Origin: Microcaldota archaeon
GTDB taxonomy: Archaea > Micrarchaeota > Micrarchaeia > Micrarchaeales > CABMGC01
DNA length: 64,000 bases
Assembly (NCBI GenBank): GCA_021845465.1
Contig: JAKBRL010000001.1
Coordinates: 18,361-82,360 of the forward strand
Reading direction: 5' to 3'
Each line of letters opens with the position of its first letter. Position 1 is the stretch's first letter. The notes under the pieces are model-generated. The model was not told the DNA's origin, made no database searches, and saw nothing but the letters and a program-made list of their open reading frames with translations. A program made the translations under genes and the position numbers. This document shows, in pieces, positions 27,588-35,468 of this stretch.

Positions 27588-28646
27588 TTATTCTTCAAAT
27601 TTCTTCTTGCCTATTTTTCTCAACGTTACAAAGATCACCAAGAGTGAGATAAGAGCAACCATTCCTGTAAGTATCGAAAAAGAAGGATCTCTTGGTTTTG
27701 AGATTAGGAATGCCAATGAGAGGAAGGCGCTCATGAACGCGAACAGAGGAGGTATTGCCGGAAGGCCTATCTTATACTTCCTAAGAAGGAAGATGGTGAA
27801 GAGAAGCCCGGCTCCAGCCCCGGTGATTATCATCATACTTATGAATAAGTTTCCTGATATCATGTAAGAGCCTACTGCAAGTGTCATAGGCAGCATTATG
27901 TCGCCGTTGCCTAGCATTATTGCAGATATCGATGGAGTTCCGGATCTCTCTGCAATATATCTCATTTCGGGATTTGGTATCTTTTCAAGGTCCTCTTTTT
28001 TCATCCTCTTTTTTGATTTTGATGGGGAGAGTTCCAGATCTGTGGAGCCTATCATAAATGCAAGGTTTCTCTTTGATGCTTCCTGCGCAAAAGGTATCAT
28101 GAACTTTAGCACGAAAACGGCTAGATAATCATAGACTGCGAATAACCCTATTAGCAGATATAGTGTCAGGAATCCGAAGCCTATGCCTATGTTTGCGCCT
28201 ATGAATATTCCTGCGCCTATGCTTGTTATCAATGTTATGAGATTTCTCATTTTGTTGAATTTTATCTTGTATGCCAGTAATGCGAGTGATATAAAAAGAG
28301 AAATTGCAGATAGGGGAAATATGGCTATAGCCGGGAGTATATCGTTTATCAGTGTCATGAAGAAAAAGAATGAACCGAATATGATTATGTAGGCTTCAAG
28401 AAGCCTGAAGAACATGTTGCCTTTGTAGTATCTCAATACGAGCATTAGCACCAGTATGATTATGATTATGTCTATTATGAACCAGAAAAAGAATGAGACT
28501 GAGCCTCCCTGCTGAGGGGTTGTTGTGTTCGCATATGAATAAGATGGCGAGTATGATGGGATGACTAAAAGAAGGCCTATGAATTGTGCTATTAGGAATA
28601 ATGAAAGTATAAAGATTATCTGCCTAGTTCCTATTTTTCTCTCCAA
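27588..28646 (-). CDS. Presenilin-like GxGD intramembrane aspartyl protease
   Basis: Nine or so predicted membrane helices over 352 aa. The first catalytic aspartate is in the YD motif (D173, in AVYDYLAVF), the second in the GxGD motif (D249, in LGNGDIMLP), and the PAL-type signature is GLPAIPP near 295-300. This matches the archaeal presenilin/signal peptide peptidase homologues (peptidase A22). A basic cytoplasmic loop (PSKSKKRMKKEDLEK) separates the two catalytic segments, as in presenilins. The start codon is TTG, immediately after the stop of a 28-codon upstream frame, with GGTG 6-9 nt before it. Confidence 0.9.
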   Translation of the reverse strand: MERKIGTRQIIFILSLFLIAQFIGLLLVIPSYSPSYSYANTTTPQQGGSVSFFFWFIIDIIIIILVLMLVLRYYKGNMFFRLLEAYIIIFGSFFFFMTLINDILPAIAIFPLSAISLFISLALLAYKIKFNKMRNLITLITSIGAGIFIGANIGIGFGFLTLYLLIGLFAVYDYLAVFVLKFMIPFAQEASKRNLAFMIGSTDLELSPSKSKKRMKKEDLEKIPNPEMRYIAERSGTPSISAIMLGNGDIMLPMTLAVGSYMISGNLFISMMIITGAGAGLLFTIFLLRKYKIGLPAIPPLFAFMSAFLSLAFLISKPRDPSFSILTGMVALISLLVIFVTLRKIGKKKFEE

Positions 28647-28733
28647 TTAAACACCAAGATGCGGTAATATTTCCAAGGGCCTCATGGCACGGGGCAGCAA
28701 TGCTTCGTCTGGAGTGATTTGGATTTTAGACAT
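28647..28733 (-). CDS. Candidate 28-aa microprotein upstream of the presenilin-like gene
   Basis: ATG at 28731-28733 opens a 28-codon frame whose TAA directly abuts the TTG start of the protease (TAATTG), so translation could be coupled. The peptide has no membrane segment and begins MSKIQITPDEALLP. There is no clear ribosome site before its ATG. It may be a leader peptide controlling the protease, a small protein, or chance in a 109-bp gap. Confidence 0.35.
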   Translation of the reverse strand: MSKIQITPDEALLPRAMRPLEILPHLGV

Positions 28734-28755
28734 AATTCTTAGATTCTTGTATGTA

Positions 28756-28998
28756 TCAATCGTAATCAGAATCTGCCAGAATCTCTATTATCTGCCCTTG
28801 TCCCAGCCCAGATGGAAATTTATCAAGTTTTATTACTATGAATGAGTCCTGTATTCCGGAAACAGTGCCTGGCCATACGTGCTCATTTGAATCTACATAT
28901 TGTGCCTTTTTACCTATTAGCGTTTTTATGTCTACAGGTTCCATTGGAGTTGCCAGAAGATTATCTTCATCCAAAGAGGTAACTATTGCGTTTATGAT
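28756..28998 (-). CDS. Small conserved-looking protein, about 80 aa, with a non-standard start
   Basis: The core IGKKAQYVDSNEHVWPGTV and DSFIVIKLDKFPSGLGQGQ alternates like a small beta barrel (Sm-like or KOW-like), but I cannot name it. The first conventional start is a TTG at 28974 with no ribosome site. A GTGAT site at 29002-29006 points, at the usual 3-nt gap, to ATC (28996-28998), with ATA next; an in-frame TAA just upstream blocks further extension. The reading MINAIVTSLDEDNL follows. tRNA-Gly lies about 45 bp upstream on the same strand and may share its transcript. Confidence 0.65.
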   Translation of the reverse strand: MINAIVTSLDEDNLLATPMEPVDIKTLIGKKAQYVDSNEHVWPGTVSGIQDSFIVIKLDKFPSGLGQGQIIEILADSDYD

Positions 28999-29001
28999 AA
29001 A

Positions 29002-29006
29002 ATCAC
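29002..29006 (-). promoter_or_regulatory. Ribosome site GTGAT 3 nt before an ATC codon
   Basis: Reverse strand AAGTGAT-TTT-ATC-ATA. It decides the start of the 80-aa protein, because no ATG, GTG or TTG lies in frame between the upstream TAA and codon 9. Confidence 0.55.
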
Positions 29007-29043
29007 TTTACTATTGGTTCTCAGAATAAATATTTAAATTAAC

Positions 29044-29116
29044 TGCGCCAACCGGGATTTGAACCCGGGCCACGAGCTTGGGAAGCTCGGATCCTACCAG
29101 GCTAGACAATTGGCGC
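29044..29116 (-). tRNA. tRNA-Gly (anticodon CCC)
   Basis: 73 nt. Acceptor arms GCGCCAA and TTGGCGC pair fully. The anticodon stem CGAGC/GCTCG holds the loop TTCCCAA, giving anticodon CCC. The T arm is CCGGG-TTCAAAT-CCCGG. The discriminator is A and no CCA is encoded. No intron is seen. Confidence 0.95.
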
Positions 29117-29134
29117 CTTTTAGTCTGGTTTCTG

Positions 29135-29638
29135 TTATTGATCCTTTTTCTTTTCGTCAAGCATCTTTTTGCCGAGAGCTTCCCTATTTTTAATGTCTTT
29201 CATTACTTTTTCATAATCTTCCTTGCTGAGAACTCTGCCCAGTATGTATTGGGAGTAGTTTATAGATATGCTTGCTATATCAAGTAGGATTGACTGCAGT
29301 TCGCTTGGGCTTATTTTTATTTCGCTTAAAGGCTTGAGTATCTCTATCCCTGCAGGAGCGAAATTGAAGGAGATATTCACAAGAGAGCCTATATCTTTTA
29401 CAAGTGTTGTTACTGCGGCGCTGGTTGTATAGACGTCTTCAAGTTTTATAGGTTCTCTTATTTCACCTACGCAGTATATTACCCCTTGGGATTTGAGAAG
29501 GCGGTTGTTTATCATTTCAGTCATTATAGGCTGGAGATCTTCTTGCTTCTCGCTCTGCATGTCGAAATGCAGCCTTGCAAGTATTCCTCCCTTTGCTATT
29601 GTTTCTTCTGTAAGTTCATCGACTTCTGATTTTCCCAT
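29135..29638 (-). CDS. Hypothetical protein, 167 aa
   Basis: I do not recognise a family. The sequence is soluble, with an N-terminal helix-rich part (EVDELTEETIAKGGILARLHFDMQ), a central alpha/beta stretch with CVGEIREPIKLEDVYTT, and a lysine-rich C-terminal helix. It starts 4 bp after the hisS stop on the same strand and probably shares its transcript. tRNA-Gly follows 18 bp behind its stop. A role linked to translation is only a guess from the neighbours. Confidence 0.7.
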   Translation of the reverse strand: MGKSEVDELTEETIAKGGILARLHFDMQSEKQEDLQPIMTEMINNRLLKSQGVIYCVGEIREPIKLEDVYTTSAAVTTLVKDIGSLVNISFNFAPAGIEILKPLSEIKISPSELQSILLDIASISINYSQYILGRVLSKEDYEKVMKDIKNREALGKKMLDEKKKDQ

Positions 29639-29642
29639 TGGA

Positions 29643-30920
29643 TCAACTTTTTAGCTTAGATATAGCTTCTTCAATATCAAACATTTCTTCTTCTCCGCTT
29701 ATCATGTCTCTGATGCGGATTTTTTTTGAGAGCCGCTCCTGGTTTCCTATTATTGCAACATATTTTATGCGCATTGAATTTACATATTCGAGCTGTTTCG
29801 CAAGGGATCGTTTTGTGACACCAAGATCTGCATATATGCCTGCCTTTCTAAATGTAGATGCTATCTCTATTGCATACTCTTGATTTTCTTCCTTTATATA
29901 TGCTATGTGTATCCTTGAATATGTCTTTAGGAGCTCTGCCCTGTTGAGCAATTCGAACACTCTCGATACTCCAATGGCGCTTCCTACTGCAGGCATGCTG
30001 TTTTTTGAATACATCTCGATTAGATTGTCGTATCTTCCCCCTGACGCTATAGTTGGGAGTCTTTTGCCGTCTTCATATGTTACGAATTCCCAGACACCCC
30101 CAGTATAGTAGTCAAGTCCTCTTGCTAGTGATATGTCGAATTTTATTTTTTCTTCAAGTCCGTTAAGCTTCAACATTCTGAATAGGGATTCGAGACTTTC
30201 CAGGGAGTCTTTTGCTTCCGGGAGCTGGGCGTGGAGCCTTGCCAAGGTCTCCTCGTTTTTCTCATTTGAGGTATTTATGAATGAGATGAGGGAAATGGCA
30301 TCCTCTTTTTCGGTTCCAAGTGATATGAGTTTTTCGATTATTTCGTCTTGGCTTATCTTCTCAAGTTTGTCTATTACCCGTATGGCCTCATTATGCCTCT
30401 GGTCAGGAACCCTGAACTTTCCTAGGATTCTGTCTAGAATCGTTCTGCTGTTTATCAATATACGGTAATCAGTTATGCCTAATTCGCCGAGTGCGAATGC
30501 TATTGGAGAGATCACTTCAGCGTCGCTTATCGGTTCTGAACTCCCTATTATGTCTATATCGGCTTGTATGAATTCACGATTGCGCATTTTTTGTGGTTCG
30601 TCCATACGCCAGACATTTCCGATCTGATATCTTTTGAATGGCAGGGGAAGGTCTTTGTTCATGGCCATAAAGCGCGCTAGAGGTACTGTGAAATCATATC
30701 TGAGCCCTTCCTCCGCCCCTTCTATTTTATATATTTCTTTTTTGGCATCTTCTCCGTATGCTTTTGCATTTAAGGTTGAGAGAAGCTCTATTGCAGGAGT
30801 TGTTATAGGATGGAATCCGAAGCGCTTGAATGCTTCCTCTATTACCAGCATAATTTGTTTTAAGAGTATTGTTTCTCCAGGACTGTAATCCTTTGTGCCG
30901 CGAGGAAGGCTTAATTCCAT
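29643..30920 (-). CDS. hisS: Histidyl-tRNA synthetase
   Basis: Class II enzyme charging tRNA-His. It starts with PRGTKDYSP. Motif 2 is seen around RYDFTVPLARFMA and FQIGNVWR-like YQIGNVWRMDEPQ...REFIQADIDIIG; the histidine signature is ARGLDYYTGGVWEF; motif 3 is ASGGRYDNL. An anticodon-binding domain follows from about residue 335. The 425-aa length is normal. It is cotranscribed with the 167-aa unknown protein. Confidence 0.96.
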   Translation of the reverse strand: MELSLPRGTKDYSPGETILLKQIMLVIEEAFKRFGFHPITTPAIELLSTLNAKAYGEDAKKEIYKIEGAEEGLRYDFTVPLARFMAMNKDLPLPFKRYQIGNVWRMDEPQKMRNREFIQADIDIIGSSEPISDAEVISPIAFALGELGITDYRILINSRTILDRILGKFRVPDQRHNEAIRVIDKLEKISQDEIIEKLISLGTEKEDAISLISFINTSNEKNEETLARLHAQLPEAKDSLESLESLFRMLKLNGLEEKIKFDISLARGLDYYTGGVWEFVTYEDGKRLPTIASGGRYDNLIEMYSKNSMPAVGSAIGVSRVFELLNRAELLKTYSRIHIAYIKEENQEYAIEIASTFRKAGIYADLGVTKRSLAKQLEYVNSMRIKYVAIIGNQERLSKKIRIRDMISGEEEMFDIEEAISKLKS

Positions 30921-30960
30921 TTGTCTACCGTTGTATTCCCTAATGGTAAATTAAGAGAGT

Positions 30961-31275
30961 TCAAAGATTCTTGGTTAGCCAAGATTTGAACATCTCCTTT
31001 GGCATTGCGCCCACTGATGTTGCCTTGACTGCACCATCCTTGAATAACAATACGGAAGGTATGCTCATTATGTTGTATTTTGCTGCTATTTCCTGATTTT
31101 CGTCAGTATTGAGTTTTGCAAACTTTACTTTTCCAGAATATTCTTTTGAGACTTCTTCTATTACAGGAGAAAATATTCTGCACGGACCGCACCATGGCGC
31201 CCAGAAGTCAACTACAACAGGAGTAGTGGATTTCATTACTTCTTTTTCGAAGTCATTTTGATTGAGTTCTATCAT
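30961..31275 (-). CDS. trxA: Thioredoxin
   Basis: 104-aa disulfide reductase. The active site is WAPWCGPCR with cysteines 29 and 32, and the conserved cis-proline is in SIPSVLLF. Standard length, no signal peptide, so cytoplasmic. GGTG precedes the ATG. It lies alone between hisS and the histone gene, which is divergent. Confidence 0.96.
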   Translation of the reverse strand: MIELNQNDFEKEVMKSTTPVVVDFWAPWCGPCRIFSPVIEEVSKEYSGKVKFAKLNTDENQEIAAKYNIMSIPSVLLFKDGAVKATSVGAMPKEMFKSWLTKNL

Positions 31276-31390
31276 TTTCGCACCTTATTATATTCTGCCT
31301 CTTTGGATTTATATATCTTTCAGATGATTATTAATAAGTGATGAGCAATACTTCTGATAAAGGATGATGAAGATCTTGAGTGCTGAATTT

Positions 31391-31606
31391 ATGGCAAGCA
31401 TACCGAAGGCTTCAATAAAGAGATTCGTTAAGAAAAGATTTAAAGCCAATATAACAGACGAAGGAGCCGATGAGATAGTCAAGATACTTGAAGAAAAGGC
31501 AGAGAGGATATCAAAGCACGCAGTAGGCAATGCTAGGAAAGAAAAGAGAGGGAAAGTGACCAAAGCCGATGTGATGAAGTACGTCATAGGAGGCTATGAT
31601 GAGTAA
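31391..31606 (+). CDS. Archaeal histone
   Basis: A single histone fold of 71 aa starting MASIPKASIKRFVKKRF, with the three helices visible (ITDEGADEIVKILEEKAERISKHAVGNARKE) and the closing GKVTKADVMKYVI. It packages chromosomal DNA as dimers and larger stacks. The frame is open to ATGs at 31364/31367, which would add nine residues; I prefer 31391 because the histone family starts a few residues before the first helix. The stop overlaps the next gene's start by 8 bp. Confidence 0.9.
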   Translation: MASIPKASIKRFVKKRFKANITDEGADEIVKILEEKAERISKHAVGNARKEKRGKVTKADVMKYVIGGYDE

Positions 31607-32159
31607 TATTATCACTGCATATCTTAGTCCTGATGGAAGATACAGAACAATGCCATATAAAAAAAACGCAGAAGATAGATTCTGCCTCTCTGAAAAAACA
31701 AGGAAAGGAACCTTGATTACCGAATTCGGTAAGAATGGGAGGATAATAGACCAGATTTATTTGAATGGAGGCGATCCTGAATCTTCTCTCGAGAAGTATC
31801 TAGGGATAAGTTTACATATAGAGAAGAAGGCAAGTTATGATAGAGTCAATGTTTCAGCTTCATGCAGAAAATGTGGATCGCGGGAAAAGATTTACAGAGA
31901 GCTTGACCTCACTCTTATCTCATATGTTGAAAGCGTTCCTGTTGTTCCTATATTCAGGTGTATTGGTTGTGGAAGCAGATTTTATGCTATGGAGATAGAG
32001 TATCTAAATGCTCTTGTATCTAGAAATACTGCTCTGTTCACTGAAGACGAACGCAGGGGTATTGAAAAGGACAGTGAGAGTGCAATAAAGGAACTTAATG
32101 AGTACATAATAAGAATATTTGCGTCAAAAAAGATAATGAGATTGGTATTTGAAGAGTGA
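31599..32159 (+). CDS. Zinc-ribbon protein of unknown function
   Basis: 186 aa. Two CxxC knuckles, CRKCGS and CIGCGS, lie about 40 residues apart and likely bind one zinc. The region before has a beta-rich domain (LSPDGRYRTMPYK) and the C-terminus is a long helix. No family assignment. AGGAGG at 31588-31593 favours ATG 31599 over 31596. It overlaps the histone gene and is followed directly by the PRC-barrel gene, so the three are probably cotranscribed. Confidence 0.75.
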   Translation: MSNIITAYLSPDGRYRTMPYKKNAEDRFCLSEKTRKGTLITEFGKNGRIIDQIYLNGGDPESSLEKYLGISLHIEKKASYDRVNVSASCRKCGSREKIYRELDLTLISYVESVPVVPIFRCIGCGSRFYAMEIEYLNALVSRNTALFTEDERRGIEKDSESAIKELNEYIIRIFASKKIMRLVFEE

Positions 32160-32163
32160 TATA

Positions 32164-32397
32164 ATGATGATTTCTGAACTTTATGGGAAGAGAATAATAT
32201 CGAATGAGGGAAAGAGGCTTGGCGAGGTTAAGGGAGTGATGATAAATTTCGAGGAGGGAGAGATATCACATCTGCTCCTTACGGAGCCCGAGAGACTCAT
32301 CAAAAGCCAAAATCCCAGAACAGATATACAGAAAGGCAGCGTCGCTTACAAAAGAGTCAGGAATATCTCCGAAACGATTATCGTAGGAAAGGAATAG
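32164..32397 (+). CDS. PRC-barrel domain protein
   Basis: A 77-aa single-domain PRC barrel: ISELYGKRIISNEGKRLGEVKGVMINFEEGEI is the typical opening of the fold. Such proteins bind RNA or ribosome-related partners (RimM-like) or sit in signalling complexes; the role here is unknown. The frame is open to a TTG at 32149, but GAGTGAT with a 3-nt gap marks the ATG at 32164. It is third in the histone gene group. Confidence 0.8.
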   Translation: MMISELYGKRIISNEGKRLGEVKGVMINFEEGEISHLLLTEPERLIKSQNPRTDIQKGSVAYKRVRNISETIIVGKE

Positions 32398-32414
32398 AAG
32401 AGTATTTTCTTATT

Positions 32415-32459
32415 CTGGTAAGTAGAGGCAAGCAGTTATAATCTGGTTTTTCTTACCGG
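32415..32459. terminator. Inverted repeat between convergent genes
   Basis: CTGGTAAG and CTTACCGG pair (8 bp with one G-U) across a 29-nt loop between the PRC-barrel gene and rpoP. It could mark transcript ends for both. It has no long T run, so the terminator label is tentative. Confidence 0.3.
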
Positions 32460-32476
32460 AGATGGAGAAGTGAGGG

Positions 32477-32611
32477 TCAATCAGTCTTTACTTCCCTTGC
32501 CATGGAAGATCTCTTCTTTGAAACTACCCTGTAGCCGCAGTATGGACATCTTATGTTGTTTCGTTCCAGCGACTTTATCTCTTTTCCACAGTGAATGCAC
32601 ATGTAGGCCAT
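32477..32611 (-). CDS. rpoP: DNA-directed RNA polymerase subunit P
   Basis: A 44-aa zinc-ribbon subunit (Rpb12 homologue) found by translating the gap. It starts MAYMCIHCGKEI, has the second knuckle in IRCPYCGYR, and ends in a basic stretch. All four ligands are present. It lies downstream of the rpl37ae/exosome operon, where rpoP is found in many archaea. GATGAT lies a few nt before the ATG. Confidence 0.93.
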   Translation of the reverse strand: MAYMCIHCGKEIKSLERNNIRCPYCGYRVVSKKRSSMAREVKTD

Positions 32612-32631
32612 ATCAATCATCAAGCGTAATT

Positions 32632-32991
32632 TTATTTGGTCTTTGCCTTTAACCATTTTGCAAGTTCAACATGAAGGTTGGACTTGCTTGTATCTATTAT
32701 CCTTATATTCATCACGGCTTTGTATTCTTCCTCATTCAGTGTCATTATTGGAGTATACTTAGGCTCTTTTGCGAAATGAATCTCAAGCCAGTGCACCTTT
32801 CCTCTTAGGTAATCCCTTATTATTTCCTCAGTCATAGGTATGGAAGAAAAACTGAATAAGATGCCATTGCACCAGTATAGGGGCATATTGCCCTGCGGAG
32901 TTATTCTCTCCCTGAGAAGATCGTCTTTAGGTACTTCTACCACTTCATGGACTACAAGTTCTTCTATAGGAGAATATGTTATCCTTACCAT
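32632..32991 (-). CDS. Hypothetical protein, 119 aa
   Basis: No family recognised. A soluble alpha/beta protein with ITYSPIEELVVHEVVEVPKDDLL at the start and WLEIHFAKEPKYTP in the middle. It sits between rpl37ae and rpoP in the exosome superoperon, a place where Pcc1 or prefoldin subunits occur in other archaea; it resembles neither. A GATGAT ribosome site lies 3 nt before the ATG. Confidence 0.7.
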   Translation of the reverse strand: MVRITYSPIEELVVHEVVEVPKDDLLRERITPQGNMPLYWCNGILFSFSSIPMTEEIIRDYLRGKVHWLEIHFAKEPKYTPIMTLNEEEYKAVMNIRIIDTSKSNLHVELAKWLKAKTK

Positions 32992-33080
32992 CTTATCATC
33001 TTTTCAATTATAACCTATTTGATGCCTTCTGTTTATAATACATAGGCCTGAACTGATGCCTTGCTGTCTGGGCTTGTCTC

Positions 33081-33317
33081 TCATTCGGAATTTCTTCCCA
33101 GTATTTTGCTTACAGCTTCTCCTGCCGCAGTATGGAAAGAGTACGCTCCTCCGGCATATGTAGCATTGCAGTATTCACAGTGCCATATCCCTGTTCCTTT
33201 TCTCCTTACGGCTTCCTTGCCGCAGGTATTGCAGACATACCTGGCTTTCTGTTGCCTTATTACTGCCTCTTCCCTTTTTCTGAGGCTTACACCATATCGT
33301 ATGCTTTTTTTTGCCAT
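33081..33317 (-). CDS. rpl37ae: 50S ribosomal protein L37Ae (eL43)
   Basis: 78-aa zinc-ribbon ribosomal protein with CNTCG and CEYCN knuckles and the GIWHCEYCNATYAGGAY core that identifies the family. It starts 1 bp after the rrp42 stop (the genes touch), with GAGGAG as ribosome site. L37Ae beside the exosome genes is a standard archaeal gene order. Confidence 0.95.
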   Translation of the reverse strand: MAKKSIRYGVSLRKREEAVIRQQKARYVCNTCGKEAVRRKGTGIWHCEYCNATYAGGAYSFHTAAGEAVSKILGRNSE

Positions 33318-33318
33318 A

Positions 33319-34104
33319 TTAGTCTCCTCTTGTTTTCTGTATTATTCCTCTGAGCTCTTTTGATTTCTCAAATGTATTGTCTACAAACATGTCTATCTCG
33401 TTTGGAAGGAATGATCCGCCGAGACCTTTTTGCATTGCCCTTACAAAATGCTCATCGTTTGCTATTGTCATCCTTGCGTCTGCAAATACCTCCTCGCTTG
33501 CGTTTGTATCGAGAAGTATGGAATTTCCGATTTTTGCATATGTACATGATGTGCTTATATTATTTATAGGCAGCCTTTCCAGATTTCCTTCCCTTATGAC
33601 TTTACCTTCTTCGTACTTAGGCATGCGTGAATTATACAGGGCCGCAACTGCTGCTAGAGCTGAAGAGTCAAAAAGGTTGCCATCATAATTGAGCACGTAT
33701 AAATCTATGAAAACATTCCATGATTTGCCCTCTTCTATGAAGAGTTTTTTTACATCGATTATATTGCCTGCTCTTATTCCGCGATCTACTACCCTGGCTA
33801 GCTCCACTGCATCGGGAGAAGGTGGGCCTGCATCATAGGAATGATGAGCCATTGGAAGGAGCTCCGCACCTGTCATTATGGATCCTTCATCTGGCTTATC
33901 CTTCATAGGTTCTCCTACATCCATCTTTATTCCTACCAGAATTTTTGTGTTGCCCAGGCGTATCTCTGCAGAGCCTTCGGCGTGTGGTATTTTTCCTGTT
34001 TCCAAAGATATCTTCCTGAATGAAAGAAGATTCCTGCCGTCATCCCTTATTCCTTTGGAAAGCCTTTCCTTTAGATACTGTTCTGTTAAAATAGTCGTGT
34101 TCAC
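33319..34104 (-). CDS. rrp42: Exosome subunit Rrp42
   Basis: RNase PH-fold subunit that forms the hexameric exosome ring with Rrp41 and helps bind RNA without itself being catalytic. The 261-aa length and GIRDDGRNLLSFRKISLETG start are typical, as are EGSAEIRLGNTKILVG and ELARVVDRGIRAGNIID. The start codon is GTG (34102-34104). It follows rrp41 after 9 bp. Confidence 0.94.
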   Translation of the reverse strand: MNTTILTEQYLKERLSKGIRDDGRNLLSFRKISLETGKIPHAEGSAEIRLGNTKILVGIKMDVGEPMKDKPDEGSIMTGAELLPMAHHSYDAGPPSPDAVELARVVDRGIRAGNIIDVKKLFIEEGKSWNVFIDLYVLNYDGNLFDSSALAAVAALYNSRMPKYEEGKVIREGNLERLPINNISTSCTYAKIGNSILLDTNASEEVFADARMTIANDEHFVRAMQKGLGGSFLPNEIDMFVDNTFEKSKELRGIIQKTRGD

Positions 34105-34113
34105 ATTCTCGCC

Positions 34114-34839
34114 TTATATTCTTTCTTCTATCTTTTGATAATGCTCAAGAAGCGCATCTTTCTGTGTCTTGGTTATTATCTCTCCTGCTTTTATGACCAT
34201 CTCTATTCCTCTGTGGATCTCTTCTGAGGTGAGTTCACCATCCATTTGAAGAAGATTTATCTCCTTGGTTCTAGGGTTTATTGCTATAGGCATGTCAGCA
34301 GTAGAATAGTTGTCTTCTGTCTTATCCATGTCCAATATCAATGTGTTTTCTGCTTTGCCTACTGACACCGCAAACGGCATGTCCCGCATAGGAATGCCTG
34401 ATGCCGCAAGCGCTACAGATGCACACGTTATTCCTGCCGCACGTGTGCCTCCATCGCTCTGCAATACTTCGATAAATATGTTTATTTCTGTTCCGGGAAA
34501 GAGATCAGTAAGCACCACATTCTCAAATACCTCCTTTGTTACTTTGGATATTTCTATTGCTCTCCTGTTCATTCCAGGTCTGCCGTGTTCTTCCAAAGAT
34601 GAGAAGGGAGCCATGGTATACCTGCATTTTATGACTGCCTTGTTTAAGTCCTGCGTATGTCTAGGTAGAGCCTCTCGTGGGCCATATACTGCAGAAACAA
34701 TCTTGTTGTTTCCCCATTCTATGTATGCTGATCCTGAAGCATTCTTTATAGGGTTGATAGATATTTTGATTTGGCGCATTGTCCCAGGATCCCTGCCGTC
34801 AAGCCGTTTTCCGTTTATTATTAATGTTGGTTTTTCCAT
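34114..34839 (-). CDS. rrp41: Exosome catalytic subunit Rrp41
   Basis: Phosphorolytic 3'-5' exoribonuclease subunit. It has the RNase PH signature: KRLDGRDPGTMRQIKI, GPREALPRHTQ with phosphate-site Arg residues, VLQSDGGTRAAGITCAS and the acidic active-site region LDMDKTEDNYSTADMP. 241 aa, normal. It lies between rrp4 and rrp42 with gaps of 14 and 9 bp. Confidence 0.95.
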   Translation of the reverse strand: MEKPTLIINGKRLDGRDPGTMRQIKISINPIKNASGSAYIEWGNNKIVSAVYGPREALPRHTQDLNKAVIKCRYTMAPFSSLEEHGRPGMNRRAIEISKVTKEVFENVVLTDLFPGTEINIFIEVLQSDGGTRAAGITCASVALAASGIPMRDMPFAVSVGKAENTLILDMDKTEDNYSTADMPIAINPRTKEINLLQMDGELTSEEIHRGIEMVIKAGEIITKTQKDALLEHYQKIEERI

Positions 34840-34853
34840 TTTATCTTCCGTCT

Positions 34854-35459
34854 TTATTCTTTACTTGGAGTTTCAAGCATCTGAGCTATTCTTTCAGTTA
34901 AGCCAGGTATGTGCGACTCGTCCTGTATGCGCATTATGGCTTTTGTTGCAATGTCAGAATCCCCTCCCTTTATCCAGATTAGGCCATTCATGCCTACCGA
35001 TATGCTGGCCTTTGTCTTTTCTGTTATCTGCCTTATCATTGTGTCCTGCTTGCCTAGAAGCCTTGGTACCTTTGAAGGCTTTATCGCTATCACCTTTCCT
35101 CCGAAAAGCACTCTTGGTCTTGATAGTATAACTGTGCCTGTTTTGTCAAGTTCTTTCACAACAGCTTCAATTATATCGCCATTTACCACGCTTGTCTCTG
35201 AGAATTTGGATATAATAAGTCCTTTGTAAGGCGCATTTAAGCCTATTACGTCGGTATTGAGCTTTGCTTCTTCCACTATGCCTACAATTTTCTCTCCTGG
35301 GACAGGGTACCATAATCCTTCCATCGGTATGAATGAATTTTTTTCGTCGTCATACATTCCTATCACAGTAGAGCATGTCTTGCCGTTCTCGACTATAGTG
35401 TGGTCTAGCCTTAGCGGTTTTTCCGCTATTATGTCTCCTGGGAGAACTATTTTCCTCAT
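34854..35459 (-). CDS. rrp4: Exosome RNA-binding cap protein Rrp4
   Basis: Cap subunit with an N-terminal domain (PGDIIAEKPLR), an S1 domain (VVNGDIIEAVVKELDKTGTVILS) and a KH domain (LGKQDTMIRQITEKTKASISVGMNGLIWI). It recruits RNA to the exosome pore. I start at ATG 35459 (MRKIVLPGD), which has AAGTGAT 4 nt before it, and not at the in-frame codon three residues upstream. Confidence 0.94.
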   Translation of the reverse strand: MRKIVLPGDIIAEKPLRLDHTIVENGKTCSTVIGMYDDEKNSFIPMEGLWYPVPGEKIVGIVEEAKLNTDVIGLNAPYKGLIISKFSETSVVNGDIIEAVVKELDKTGTVILSRPRVLFGGKVIAIKPSKVPRLLGKQDTMIRQITEKTKASISVGMNGLIWIKGGDSDIATKAIMRIQDESHIPGLTERIAQMLETPSKE

Positions 35460-35468
35460 TAAAATCAC

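Noticed and set aside
31309..31587. 92-codon minus-strand frame
   Set aside because: Antisense to the histone gene; the sense protein is a clear histone fold.
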